Part shown: positions 56,191 through 64,000 of the stretch, piece by piece | How the letters are laid out: each line of letters begins with the position of its first letter | How positions within the stretch are numbered: the first letter of the stretch is position 1 | Position numbers and translations under genes: made by a program | Notes under the pieces: generated by a model | Told to the model about the DNA's origin: nothing | The model's database searches: none | What the model saw: only the letters and a program-made list of their open reading frames with translations | Origin: Nocardiopsis composta | GTDB lineage: Bacteria; Actinomycetota; Actinomycetes; Streptosporangiales; Streptosporangiaceae | Direction of reading: 5' to 3' | DNA: 64,000 bases | Assembly: GCF_014200805.1 (NCBI RefSeq) | Contig: NZ_JACHDB010000002.1 | Span: 744,001 to 808,000, forward strand

Positions 56191-57648
56191 ATGGCCGACC
56201 CCAAGGGCTTCCTCAAGATCACCGAACGGGAGCTGCCCGCGCACCGCCCCGTCGACGTCCGCATCAGCGACTGGCGCGAGGTCTACGAGGACTTCGACCG
56301 CGGCACCGTCACCAAGCAGGCGTCCCGCTGCATGGACTGCGGCATCCCGTTCTGCCACAACGGCTGCCCCCTCGGGAACCTCATCCCCGAATGGAACGAC
56401 CTGGTCCACCGGCACGACTGGGGCGAGGCGATCGAGCGCCTGCACGCCACCAACAACTTCCCCGAGTTCACCGGGCGGCTCTGCCCCGCCCCGTGCGAGT
56501 CGGCGTGCGTGCTCGGCATCAACCAGCCCGCCGTCACCATCAAGAACGTCGAGGTCTCCATCATCGACCGGGCTTGGGAGGAGGGCTGGGTCCGCCCGCA
56601 GCCGCCCGCCGTGCGCACCGGCAAGAAGGTCGCCGTCATCGGCTCCGGCCCGGCCGGCCTCGCCGCCGCCCAGCAGCTCACCCGCGCCGGGCACGACGTC
56701 ACCGTCTACGAGCGCGCCGACCGCATCGGCGGCCTGCTCCGCTACGGCATCCCCGAGTTCAAGATGGAGAAGCGCCACCTCGACCGGCGCCTCGCGCAGA
56801 TGGCCGCCGAAGGCACCCGGTTCCGCACCGGCCTGGACATCGGCACCGACATCACCGCGCGCGAACTGCGCGCCGGCAACGACGCCATCGTGCTGGCCGG
56901 CGGCGCCACCGTCACCCGCGACCTGCCCGTCCCCGGCCGCGAACTGGACGGCGTGCACCAGGCCATGGAGTACCTCCCCCAGGCCAACCGGGTGCAGGAG
57001 GGCGACATCGACACCCCGGCGATCACCGCCGAGGGCAAGCACGTCGTGGTCATCGGCGGCGGCGACACCGGCGCGGACTGCGTCGGCACCGCCCACCGGC
57101 AGGGCGCCGCCTCCGTCACCCAGCTGGAGATCATGCCCAAGCCGCCGGCCAAGCGGCCCGACTCCCAGCCCTGGCCGACCATGCCGATGCTGTACAAGGT
57201 CACCAGCGCCCACGAGGAGGGCGGCAAGCGCGTCTACTCGGTGAACACCCTGGAGTTCCTCGGCGACGACCAGGGCCGGGTGCGCGCCCTCAAGCTGGTC
57301 GACGTCGAGCGGACCGACAAGGGCTTCGAACCGGTCCCCGGCAGCGAGCGGGAGATCCCCGCCGACCTGGTCACCCTGGCCATGGGCTTCACCGGGCCGC
57401 AGAAGGAGGGCCTGCTGGAGCAGCTGGGCGTCGAGTTCGACGGCCGCGGCAACGTGCAGCGCGACGAGGAGTACGCGACCGGCGTCGAAGGCGTGTTCTG
57501 CGCCGGCGACATGGGCCGCGGCCAGTCCCTCATCGTCTGGGCCATCGCCGAGGGCCGCTCCGCCGCCGCCGGCGTCGACCGCTACCTGGGCGCCGCCCCC
57601 TCGGCGCTGCCCACCGCGATCCCGCCGACCGCCCGCCCGCTGGTCTGA
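56191..57648 (+). CDS. gltD: Glutamate synthase, small subunit
   Basis: This 485-residue FAD/NADPH oxidoreductase feeds electrons to GltB. The N-terminal double Cys cluster (CMDCGIPFCHNGCPLGN and CPAPCESACVLG) binds two [4Fe-4S] centres. The FAD loop GSGPAGLAAAQQL is near residue 150 and the NADPH loop GGGDTGADCVGT near 290. CAGDMGRGQSLIVWAI is the second FAD contact. A strong AAAGGAGGG precedes the ATG. Cotranscribed with gltB. Confidence 0.98.
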   Translation: MADPKGFLKITERELPAHRPVDVRISDWREVYEDFDRGTVTKQASRCMDCGIPFCHNGCPLGNLIPEWNDLVHRHDWGEAIERLHATNNFPEFTGRLCPAPCESACVLGINQPAVTIKNVEVSIIDRAWEEGWVRPQPPAVRTGKKVAVIGSGPAGLAAAQQLTRAGHDVTVYERADRIGGLLRYGIPEFKMEKRHLDRRLAQMAAEGTRFRTGLDIGTDITARELRAGNDAIVLAGGATVTRDLPVPGRELDGVHQAMEYLPQANRVQEGDIDTPAITAEGKHVVVIGGGDTGADCVGTAHRQGAASVTQLEIMPKPPAKRPDSQPWPTMPMLYKVTSAHEEGGKRVYSVNTLEFLGDDQGRVRALKLVDVERTDKGFEPVPGSEREIPADLVTLAMGFTGPQKEGLLEQLGVEFDGRGNVQRDEEYATGVEGVFCAGDMGRGQSLIVWAIAEGRSAAAGVDRYLGAAPSALPTAIPPTARPLV

Positions 57649-57670
57649 CGGCCGCCGGCCCCGACCGAGA

Positions 57671-57712
57671 CCGCCCGCCGCCCCGGGGCACCCGCCCCGG
57701 GCCGGCGGGCGG
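57671..57712 (+). terminator. 18-bp hairpin after gltD
   Basis: 57671-57688 pairs with 57695-57712 with one mismatch and a CA-CCCG loop, 22 bases after the stop. Confidence 0.65.
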
Positions 57713-58356
57713 CGCCGTTCCGGAGGCACCGGCGCGGGACCCCGCCCGGCGGCCGACCCGGTGAGCGGCGGGAACACCCGGCCCCCGGGCTTACCCGACC
57801 GCGCCGCCCCGGTCCCGTACCCGATCGTGCGGGAACACCGGCGCCCTTCCGGGACGGAGCACGTTCGCGCTCACCGGAGGGCCGGGGGCGGGGCCCGGCC
57901 GCCATTGCGACAGGCCGGGGCCGTCATCCCGGCCGCCTCAGCGGCCGTCGGGCATGCACCCGGTTCGACCCGCGAGGCGGCCGTCCCCCCGCGGGACCGG
58001 GGCCCGCGCTGTCCCGCTGCGCGCCTCCCGTGCCGGTTCCGGCCGCTGCGGGAAGGCCCGCCCCGCTTCCTCGCCGATCCCGGTGTCGCGGCCCCGGCCG
58101 CATACCCGGCGGGCTCCCGGAGACGGGCGGCCGCGGGGTCCGGGCGGGATCCGCGCAGGGGCGTCCCGGCGGAACGACCGAGCCCCGCCCCTCCTCGGGC
58201 CGACGCCCCCGAGGAGCGCGAGGGCCGCACCCGCGCACACGGGGAGGACCGCCACGCCGGCGGCCGAGCCGGGCCCGGGCCGGCCGGAGCCGCCGGGGGA
58301 GCGGTGGGAGCCCTCGACCGGGTCCCGCGGGCCTGGGCGGGGCGGACTTCCCGGGG
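57713..58356. other. Gene-free interval
   Basis: About 640 bp, very GC-rich, with only low-complexity frames. I see no gene, repeat or structured RNA. The -10 element of the next gene lies at its right edge. Confidence 0.45.
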
Positions 58357-58362
58357 TACCTT
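58357..58362 (+). promoter_or_regulatory. -10-like TACCTT, leaderless DUF2784 gene
   Basis: It ends 6 nt before the ATG and no ribosome site is present. Confidence 0.4.
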
Positions 58363-58368
58363 CTGGGC

Positions 58369-58785
58369 ATGGGCTACCGGCTGCTCGCCGAGGCGGCGAT
58401 GCTGGTGCACTTCGCCTTCCTCGGCTACGTCGTCGCCGGCGGGTTCCTCGCCTGGCGGTGGCCGGCCGCGGTGTGGCCGCACGCCGCGGCCGCCTGCTAC
58501 GGGCTGGGCATCATCGCGATCGGGTGGGAGTGCCCGCTCACCCACGTCGAGCAGTGGGCGCGGCTGCGCGCGGGCCGGCAGGGGCTGCCGGAAGGGTTCG
58601 TCGACCACTACCTGACCGGCGTGGTCTACCCGGAGGCCTACCTGGAGGAGACCCGGATCGCGGCGGCCGCGGTGGTCCTGTCCTCCTGGGCCGGGGCGGC
58701 GCTGCTGGCCCGCCGCCGGCGCCGCCGGCGGCCCGCGGAGGGCGGCCGGGGCGCGCCCGCCTCCGAGGGCGTTAAGGATGCGTGA
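58369..58785 (+). CDS. DUF2784 membrane protein
   Basis: This 138-residue protein has four hydrophobic helices and the family pattern: LLAEAAMLVHFAFLGYVVAGGFLAW, IAIGWECPLTHVEQWARLRAG, and GFVDHYLTGVVYPEAYLE. It has an Arg-rich C-terminal end after the last helix. DUF2784 proteins are small bacterial membrane proteins of unknown function. The ATG is fixed by the conserved opening and the leaderless -10 spacing. Stands alone between long intergenic regions. Confidence 0.9.
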   Translation: MGYRLLAEAAMLVHFAFLGYVVAGGFLAWRWPAAVWPHAAAACYGLGIIAIGWECPLTHVEQWARLRAGRQGLPEGFVDHYLTGVVYPEAYLEETRIAAAAVVLSSWAGAALLARRRRRRRPAEGGRGAPASEGVKDA

Positions 58786-58820
58786 GTATCCCCGGGAGCC
58801 GTTCGCCGCTTTTGCGGCTC

Positions 58821-58855
58821 TTTGCCCGGTTATAGAAGTGGCAAAAACCGGCAAA
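58821..58855. repeat. Inverted repeat upstream of the terpenoid-cyclase-fold gene
   Basis: TTTGCC(C)GGTT at 58821-58831 is complementary to AACCGGCAAA at 58846-58855. It lies about 40 bp before the -10 element and could be a regulator site. Confidence 0.4.
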
Positions 58856-58895
58856 GCGTGCAACACGGTCAGGTTTGCGGCGCCGCCGCCAGGCG

Positions 58896-58901
58896 TAGAT
58901 T
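58896..58901 (+). promoter_or_regulatory. -10 element TAGATT, leaderless
   Basis: It ends exactly 7 nt before the ATG at 58909. TTTGCG 16-17 nt upstream is a weak -35. Confidence 0.55.
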
Positions 58902-58908
58902 CCGAGGC

Positions 58909-59802
58909 ATGAAGACGGTCACCGCCGACGCATTACACGCCGCAGAGCACTTCATCAGCCGCACCGCCCGGCTCCTCGACCGGCGCCGCTACGACTACCT
59001 CTTCGCCGCAGGCCCGGCCGAACCCGTCCGCGCCGCCCTGGACGCCTACCGCAACATCGACGGAGGCTACGGCAACGGCCTCTACCCCGACCTGCGCGGC
59101 CACCGCAGCGAACCGCTCGCCGTCGAATACGCCCTCCGCCACCTCCTCGAACTCGGCCCCGTCCCACCCGAGACCGCCACCGGCATCACCACCTACCTCA
59201 CCTCCGTCACCAGCCGCGACGGCGGCGCACCGCCCGTCACCCCCGGCACCCGCTACACCGAAGCCGCCCCGCAATGGCGCAACGCCGACACCAGCCCCCG
59301 CGGCGCACTCCGCCCCACCGCCGCCATCGCCGGCCTCCTGTACAAAGGCCGCATCACCGGCCCCTGGCGCGACCGCGCCACCGCCTTCTGCTGGACCCGC
59401 ATCGCCGCCCTGCACTGGACCGACCCCGACGAGGCCATGGCCGTGTGCACCTTCCTGCACCACGTCCCCGACCAGGCCCGCGCCGCCGCCGAAGCCGACC
59501 GGCTCGCCCCCATGATCCGAGCCGCCATCGAACTCGACGCCGACCGCCCCGGAACCGCCCGCCGCCCCCTCGACCTCGCACCCACCCCGGACTCCCTCGC
59601 CCGGCGCATGTTCACCGACCAGGAGATCGAGAACAACCTCGACCTCCTGGAACGCACCCAGCAACCCGACGGCGGCTGGCCCACCGCCCGCCCCTACTGG
59701 ACCGAACGCGCCCGCGACGACTGGCGCGGCATGGCCACCATCCGCCGCCTCCTCGTCCTCCGCGCCTACGGCCGACTGCCCGGCCGCGCCACCGGCACCT
59801 GA
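58909..59802 (+). CDS. Prenyltransferase/squalene oxidase-repeat-like protein
   Basis: This 297-residue protein of predicted alpha-alpha toroid fold has two QW-like motifs, NIDGGYGNGLYPD near residue 45 and QQPDGGWPTARP near 255. They are separated by paired helices such as EPLAVEYALRHLLEL and EAMAVCTFLHHV. The DxDD catalytic acid of cyclases is not seen, so enzymatic activity is doubtful. Function unknown. Short, cytoplasmic, probably transcribed without a leader. Confidence 0.7.
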   Translation: MKTVTADALHAAEHFISRTARLLDRRRYDYLFAAGPAEPVRAALDAYRNIDGGYGNGLYPDLRGHRSEPLAVEYALRHLLELGPVPPETATGITTYLTSVTSRDGGAPPVTPGTRYTEAAPQWRNADTSPRGALRPTAAIAGLLYKGRITGPWRDRATAFCWTRIAALHWTDPDEAMAVCTFLHHVPDQARAAAEADRLAPMIRAAIELDADRPGTARRPLDLAPTPDSLARRMFTDQEIENNLDLLERTQQPDGGWPTARPYWTERARDDWRGMATIRRLLVLRAYGRLPGRATGT

Positions 59803-59954
59803 CCGGAACACCGCCGACCGCGCACCGGGCGGGCGGAACCCCAGGCCGCCCGCCCCGGCCACCTCCCCCCGCGGCCGCTTCCGCATCCCGAGAAAGCCGC
59901 CGATCATACGCCCGTTCGCAACCTGGTTTAGACCACTCCGGCCCTGAAAAGCTC

Positions 59955-59960
59955 TAGAGT
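59955..59960 (+). promoter_or_regulatory. -10 element TAGAGT, leaderless pyk
   Basis: It ends 7 nt before the GTG at 59968. This selects that GTG over the in-frame GTG at 59959, which lies inside the -10 element. Confidence 0.55.
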
Positions 59961-59967
59961 GGGAAGA

Positions 59968-61398
59968 GTGACACGTCGAGCGAAAATCGTCGCGACCCTC
60001 GGCCCTGCCACCTCGAGTCCGGAGACCCTCCGCGAACTCGTCGACGCAGGGCTCGATGTGGCGCGGCTCAACCTCAGCCACGGAACCCACGACGACCACC
60101 GCGCGAACTACGAGAACGTCCGCGCGGCGGCCAAGGAGAAAGGACGCAACGTCGGCATCCTCGCCGACCTGCAGGGCCCCAAGATCCGCCTCGGCACCTT
60201 CGCCGACGGACCGGTCGACCTGACCCCCGGCGACCCCTTCACCATCACCATCGACGACGTCCCCGGCGACGCCCGCAAGGTCTCCACCACCTACAAGGGC
60301 CTGCCCGGAGACGTCCGCCCCGGCGACCGCGTCCTCATCGACGACGGCCGCGTCGTCCTCGAATGCACCAAGACCACCGGCACTGACGTGCACACCCGCG
60401 TCATCATCGGCGGCCCGGTCTCCAACCACAAGGGACTCAACCTCCCCGGCGTCGCCGTCAGCGTCCCGGCACTCACCGAAAAGGACGAGAACGACCTGCG
60501 CTGGGCCCTCGCCCAGGGCGTCGACATGGTCGCCCTCTCCTTCGTGCGCAGCCCCGCCGACGCCGACGAGGTCCACCGCATCATGGACGAGGCCGGGGTC
60601 CGCGTCCCGCTCATCGCCAAGATCGAGAAGCCCCAGGCCGTCGAGCGCCTCCAGGACATCATCGAGGTCTTCGACGGCGTCATGGTCGCCCGCGGCGACC
60701 TCGGCGTCGAACTCCCCCTGGAGAACGTCCCGATGGTCCAGAAGCGGGCCATCGAGCGCTGCCGCGACAAGGCCAAACCGGTCATCGTCGCCACCCAGAT
60801 GCTCGAATCCATGATCAGCGCACCCCGGCCCACCCGCGCCGAGACCTCCGACGTCGCCAACGCCGTCCTCGACGGCGCCGACGCCGTCATGCTCTCCGGC
60901 GAGACCAGCGTCGGGAAATACCCGGTCGAGACGGTCCGCACCATGGACCGCATCGTCGTCGCCGCAGAACAGGAATCCCTGCGCGCCTCGCACATCCTCA
61001 ACCGGGTCCCGGAGACCACCGGCGGCGCCATCGCCCGCGCCGCGGCCGAGGTCGGCGCCACCGTCGGAGCCAAGGCCCTGGTCGCCTTCACCATGTCCGG
61101 CGAGACCGCCCGCCGGCTGGCCCGCTACCGGTCGCCCATCCCGCTGATCGCCTTCACCACCCAGACCGCCACCAAGGGGCGCCTCTCCCTCCAATGGGGC
61201 GTGGACGCCTACTGCGTGCCCTGGGTCGACCACACCGACGAGATGGTCCGCCAGGTCGAGACCGAACTCCTCGACATGGGCATCTACCAGAAGGGCGACA
61301 AGGTCGTCATCGTCGCCGGGAGCCCGCCCGGAACCCCCGGCTCCACCAACTCCCTGCGCGTGCACCGCATCGGCGACGCCATCACGCACGGGAAGTGA
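59968..61398 (+). CDS. pyk: Pyruvate kinase
   Basis: This 476-residue enzyme converts phosphoenolpyruvate and ADP to pyruvate and ATP. Landmarks are RAKIVATLGPATSS, NLSHGTHDDH, LADLQGPKIRLG, SFVRSPADADEV, the catalytic Lys in LIAKIEKPQA, the metal/substrate MVARGDLGVELP and ATQMLESMI. The C-terminal allosteric domain ends at VHRIGDAITHGK. The GTG at 59968 gives the family opening VTRRAKIV. Monocistronic. Confidence 0.97.
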   Translation: MTRRAKIVATLGPATSSPETLRELVDAGLDVARLNLSHGTHDDHRANYENVRAAAKEKGRNVGILADLQGPKIRLGTFADGPVDLTPGDPFTITIDDVPGDARKVSTTYKGLPGDVRPGDRVLIDDGRVVLECTKTTGTDVHTRVIIGGPVSNHKGLNLPGVAVSVPALTEKDENDLRWALAQGVDMVALSFVRSPADADEVHRIMDEAGVRVPLIAKIEKPQAVERLQDIIEVFDGVMVARGDLGVELPLENVPMVQKRAIERCRDKAKPVIVATQMLESMISAPRPTRAETSDVANAVLDGADAVMLSGETSVGKYPVETVRTMDRIVVAAEQESLRASHILNRVPETTGGAIARAAAEVGATVGAKALVAFTMSGETARRLARYRSPIPLIAFTTQTATKGRLSLQWGVDAYCVPWVDHTDEMVRQVETELLDMGIYQKGDKVVIVAGSPPGTPGSTNSLRVHRIGDAITHGK

Positions 61399-62147
61399 CC
61401 CGCCGCCGGCGGAACCGCTGAACCGGAACCGCCGAAGAACGGCACCGACACGGCACGGGAAACCGGACCGGGGCGACCAGCCACCGCCCCGCCGACCTCC
61501 CGGCCACCCGCCCCGGCCCCGGGAAGCGCGACCCCGCGCCACCCCGGGCGGGGCACGGGGAGCGGCGGACCGGCCAACGGGCGCCCAGCGCCCGCCGCCC
61601 GCTCCCTGGCCCCGCGGCCGCCCCGCACCCCGCGAGGCAAGCACACCGCGGAGGACGGCCCGGACACACCCCGGCGGAACCCCGGGCGAACCCCGGCCGC
61701 GCGGCCCCACCAGCCGGACCCGACCGGCCGCCCCGGAGACCCGCCCCGCAGCGCACCCGACCCGACGGAGACGGCAGCGCGGAGGCGGAAAGGGCCCGGC
61801 CCCGGGAACCCCCGGGAACCAGAACCCCAGGCGGGGCGCCCCCGCCCGCCCTGCCCCTCCCGCAGACCGGCGCGACGCCCGGCCCGCCCTCAGAACCACG
61901 AGCCCGGCGTAGCGGGACATGAAAGAGCGGGAGGAAGAACGCCCCCCGGCACGCGCGGCCCTTCACCCCGCAGCGGCATGGAGCGGCCGAACCCCGGCCG
62001 CGAGACCGGCGCGAACGGACCGGAAAACGGCGCGGACGAAGAACCCCGGCCCCGCAACAACGCAGAGATCAACGAAGACCGACGAGAAAGGGACGGACGG
62101 GCCACTGCTGGGGCCGAGCCGGAGCGCCCCAGCACCCCGGCAGCCGC
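61399..62147. other. Gene-free interval between convergent genes
   Basis: 749 bp with strongly C-rich plus strand. Several open frames cross it, but none has a ribosome site or a recognisable domain. No strong terminator hairpin was found by eye. Confidence 0.45.
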
Positions 62148-63182
62148 TCAAGGGCGCTGCGCCTGCGGCGCACCCCCCACGGCACCCTCCGGACCGGACG
62201 AGGAGCCCCCGCGGCGCCCGTCACTCGCCCCCGCCGCCTCCGCCGACGACCCCGGCGCCTCATAGGGGACCCGCTCCAGCGGCATGTCCCACGGCAGCAG
62301 GTTCCACGGGCTGTCCGGCGCCGAGTTCAGCAGCCCCAGCGCCACCCACACCCGGTCCACCACGTCCTCGTCCGGACCCCCGCCGTGCCACAGCAGGTAC
62401 CCGGCATGGAACGCCTCGGCCAGCTGCTGCCAGCCGGAATAGCGCCGCTGCAGATCGGAGGCGACCCGGCGGAGCAGGTTCTGCGTCTCGGCCTGGCTCA
62501 GCCAGTCCAGCGTCGCGCCCCCGCAGGCCAACCGGACCAGATGCGCCGACTTCCACCACTCGTAGGCGCCGATGACCACCGTCTCGGCCCGGTCGTCGGC
62601 ACCGGTCACCTCGCGCATCCGGACGACCTGCTCCGGGGTGAGCAGCACCCGCTGCTCCTCGGTACCGGCCGGCGCCCCGTCCGGCACCCGGGTGCGCGCC
62701 GTCCCGGTGCGCAGGTCCACCACCAGATCGGCGGCGGGGCCGGAGTGCAGCTCGGCCCAGAGCCGGTCGACGGCGGCGAGCAGCCCGGCCCGGTCGGTGA
62801 CCCCCCACTCGGCCTGCAGCACCTTGCGGTAGCGCCGGCGCAGCTGCGGCCGGACCACCACGTCCCACGGCTCGGCCACCGCCACCCGGAACGGCGCGGC
62901 CACCGCGGCCGCCCACCGCTCGGTGCTCAGCGGCCCGTCGGGGTCCTTGGTGCGCAGGGTCGGGGCCTCGCGGGCGCCGATGACCAGCTCGGCGAAGGAG
63001 CCGGCGAGCAGCGCGGCGATGGGCAGGAAGGCCCAGCCGGGCTGCCCGAGCACCACCAGCACGACCGCGATCAGCGCCAGCGGGGCCATCAGCCACGGCT
63101 GCCGCCGCTTGGAACCCCAGGCCACGACCGCCCAGGCGCCGATCACCAGCGCCCCGACGATCCCGGCCACCGCGGTCAGCAC
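62148..63182 (-). CDS. DUF1266 membrane protein
   Basis: This 344-residue protein has two to three N-terminal membrane helices (about 1-25 and 28-68). A cytoplasmic region carries the DUF1266 pattern in its C-terminal part: SGWQQLAEAFHAGYLLWHGG preceded by LDWLSQAETQNLLRRVASDL. The C-terminal 40 residues are low complexity. Function unknown. The GTG at 63182 is preferred because AGGGAG lies six bases upstream; a TTG at 63200 would overlap that site. Confidence 0.78.
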   Translation of the reverse strand: MLTAVAGIVGALVIGAWAVVAWGSKRRQPWLMAPLALIAVVLVVLGQPGWAFLPIAALLAGSFAELVIGAREAPTLRTKDPDGPLSTERWAAAVAAPFRVAVAEPWDVVVRPQLRRRYRKVLQAEWGVTDRAGLLAAVDRLWAELHSGPAADLVVDLRTGTARTRVPDGAPAGTEEQRVLLTPEQVVRMREVTGADDRAETVVIGAYEWWKSAHLVRLACGGATLDWLSQAETQNLLRRVASDLQRRYSGWQQLAEAFHAGYLLWHGGGPDEDVVDRVWVALGLLNSAPDSPWNLLPWDMPLERVPYEAPGSSAEAAGASDGRRGGSSSGPEGAVGGAPQAQRP

Positions 63183-63356
63183 CGTCCACTCCCTTCGCAA
63201 CGGGCGCCGTCAGCCGACGAAGTCGCTCCGCAGCACCCTCCCGAAATCCAGGATCAGGGACCTCGGGCCCTTGTGGGGACCAAACCCACGGGTTGTGCCC
63301 AGGTTGTAGCCGTGATGTGACCGCCGGGAGCGCCGGGAGATCTGAGCCTTCCGGAA

Positions 63357-63998
63357 TCAGCTTTTCGGCCCGATGAAGGTGTCGAGCAGAGCGACGGAAT
63401 CCCGTTTGGCGACGGAGAGGATGCCGGTGTCGCGGTGCTTCTCGTTCTTCAGCTTCTGCCAGCGCAGGGTCCACTCGATCCCGATGAGGTCGAGGGAACG
63501 GATGAGGATGTCGTGGATGTCGGGGGAGGTGTTGCTGAAGAAGTACCGGGGGTAGTCGTAGTACTTCCACTCGCCCCGGACCTTCCGGCGGACCCGGTTG
63601 TTGATCCGGCAGCCGTCAGAGTTGAAGAGCCCGGCTATGAGCTCTTCAGGGAAGGCGTCAACGATCTCCTCTTGCCACCTTTCGAGACGGATCGTCCGAC
63701 TGTGCTTCTGGCCGGGGCCGCTCTGCGGGAAGAGACAGTGCCAGTGCCGGGAGTTTGATTTGACCTCGACGCAGCCCTCGCGCTGCCTCGTATAGACCGC
63801 TCGAGGGAGCACCTCTGCCATGGCTTCACGGCACTCCTGGATGAGCCGTGGGTAGGTGTTCGTGCAGAGGATGGAGAGAGAACAGACGCGGTGGCGTGGC
63901 GGGGTTATGTAGCCGTCCCCGAGGTAGAGGCCGAGGAGGTGTGCGTACGCCTGCTGCGAGAGCGGTGCGTCGCTACAGCGGGGACAGCAGCCCACATT
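63357..63998 (-). CDS. LAGLIDADG-fold protein, possibly DNA-binding (N-terminus outside window)
   Basis: The C-terminal 213 residues of an actinobacterial protein family usually annotated as a transcriptional regulator or hypothetical protein. Visible are a zinc-ribbon-like CCPRC, the first LAGLIDADG helix LLGLYLGDGYIT, and HWHCLFPQSGPGQKHSR. The second LAGLIDADG helix is ELIAGLFNSDGCRI, followed by YPRYFFSNTSPDI and the end LLDTFIGPKS. The frame is open to the window edge, where a helix-turn-helix is expected. Both acidic LAGLIDADG residues are present, so nuclease chemistry cannot be excluded. No intron or intein context is seen. Confidence 0.8.
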   Translation of the reverse strand, partial: NVGCCPRCSDAPLSQQAYAHLLGLYLGDGYITPPRHRVCSLSILCTNTYPRLIQECREAMAEVLPRAVYTRQREGCVEVKSNSRHWHCLFPQSGPGQKHSRTIRLERWQEEIVDAFPEELIAGLFNSDGCRINNRVRRKVRGEWKYYDYPRYFFSNTSPDIHDILIRSLDLIGIEWTLRWQKLKNEKHRDTGILSVAKRDSVALLDTFIGPKS

Positions 63999-64000
63999 CC

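Noticed and set aside
51364-57777. 2137-codon minus-strand open frame opposite gltBD
   Set aside because: Antisense to gltB and gltD, Gly/Asp/Val-rich without motifs; a shadow of strongly biased codon usage.
58933-61920. 995-codon minus-strand open frame opposite the 58909 gene and pyk
   Set aside because: Same composition artefact; no ribosome site or domain.

Overview
The window is a very GC-rich chromosome segment from a filamentous-type actinomycete. The evidence is near-total G/C at third codon positions, DUF397, DUF664, DUF2752, DUF2567, TIGR04222 and HGxxPAAW proteins, the bifunctional PriA in place of HisA, and many TANNNT -10 elements placed 6-7 nt before GTG/ATG starts. The backbone order dnaE ... 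hisDCB-H-A-F ... hisI ... trpCBA ... lgt ... gltBD ... pyk resembles the conserved core of Streptomyces and Nocardiopsaceae. I lean towards Nocardiopsaceae, but that is inference.

Layout. 0-1.1 kb: 3' end of a FadD15-type long-chain acyl-CoA synthetase. 1.2-9.8 kb: a defence-like island. A trypsin-VMAP protein, a MoxR AAA+ ATPase and a vWA-like/NB-ARC/TPR protein form a tight minus-strand operon, with a Trypco1 protein and a divergent DUF397 protein downstream. 9.8-10.9 kb: gene-free. 10.9-16.1 kb: aldehyde dehydrogenase and, divergently, DNA polymerase III alpha. 16.1-19.2 kb: DUF664, DUF2567 and TIGR04222 proteins. 19.2-20.7 kb: a repeat locus made of two oppositely oriented clusters of about 77-bp non-coding tandem repeats around a lower-GC core with hairpins. 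20.7-22.1 kb: YbaK-type deacylase and a ferritin preceded by three iron-box-like sites. 22.3-27.9 kb: histidine operon hisD-C-B-(54-aa membrane protein)-H-priA-F. 28.1-36.4 kb: a GT4 glycosyltransferase, a secreted peptidoglycan-binding protein, a heterodimeric ABC exporter preceded by a terminator/attenuator-like leader, and a SIS-domain protein. 36.6-43.2 kb: hisI, Trp-associated membrane protein, HGxxPAAW protein, two CD225 paralogues, DUF2752 and trpCBA; trpE is not where it usually lies. 43.5-48.9 kb: MauE-like protein, DsbA-like thioredoxin, Lgt and two paralogous membrane-anchored proteins. 49.3-50.9 kb: a BpsA-family aminopropyltransferase. 51.6-57.6 kb: glutamate synthase GltBD. 58.4-61.4 kb: DUF2784, a terpenoid-cyclase-fold protein and pyruvate kinase. 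62.1-64 kb: DUF1266 membrane protein and a LAGLIDADG-type protein cut by the window end.

How the genes work together. The his, trp and glt genes supply histidine, tryptophan and glutamate. PriA is expected to serve both the histidine and tryptophan pathways, which fits the absence of trpF. The MauE/DsbA-like/Lgt group is an extracytoplasmic protein maturation cluster. The 1.2-9.8 kb island belongs to the class of NTP-dependent conflict systems built from vWA, MoxR and VMAP modules. The most likely model is a STAND/TPR sensor plus a MoxR remodeller controlling a serine protease. It is the most interesting system in the window, followed by the leader of the ABC exporter and the inverted repeat locus.
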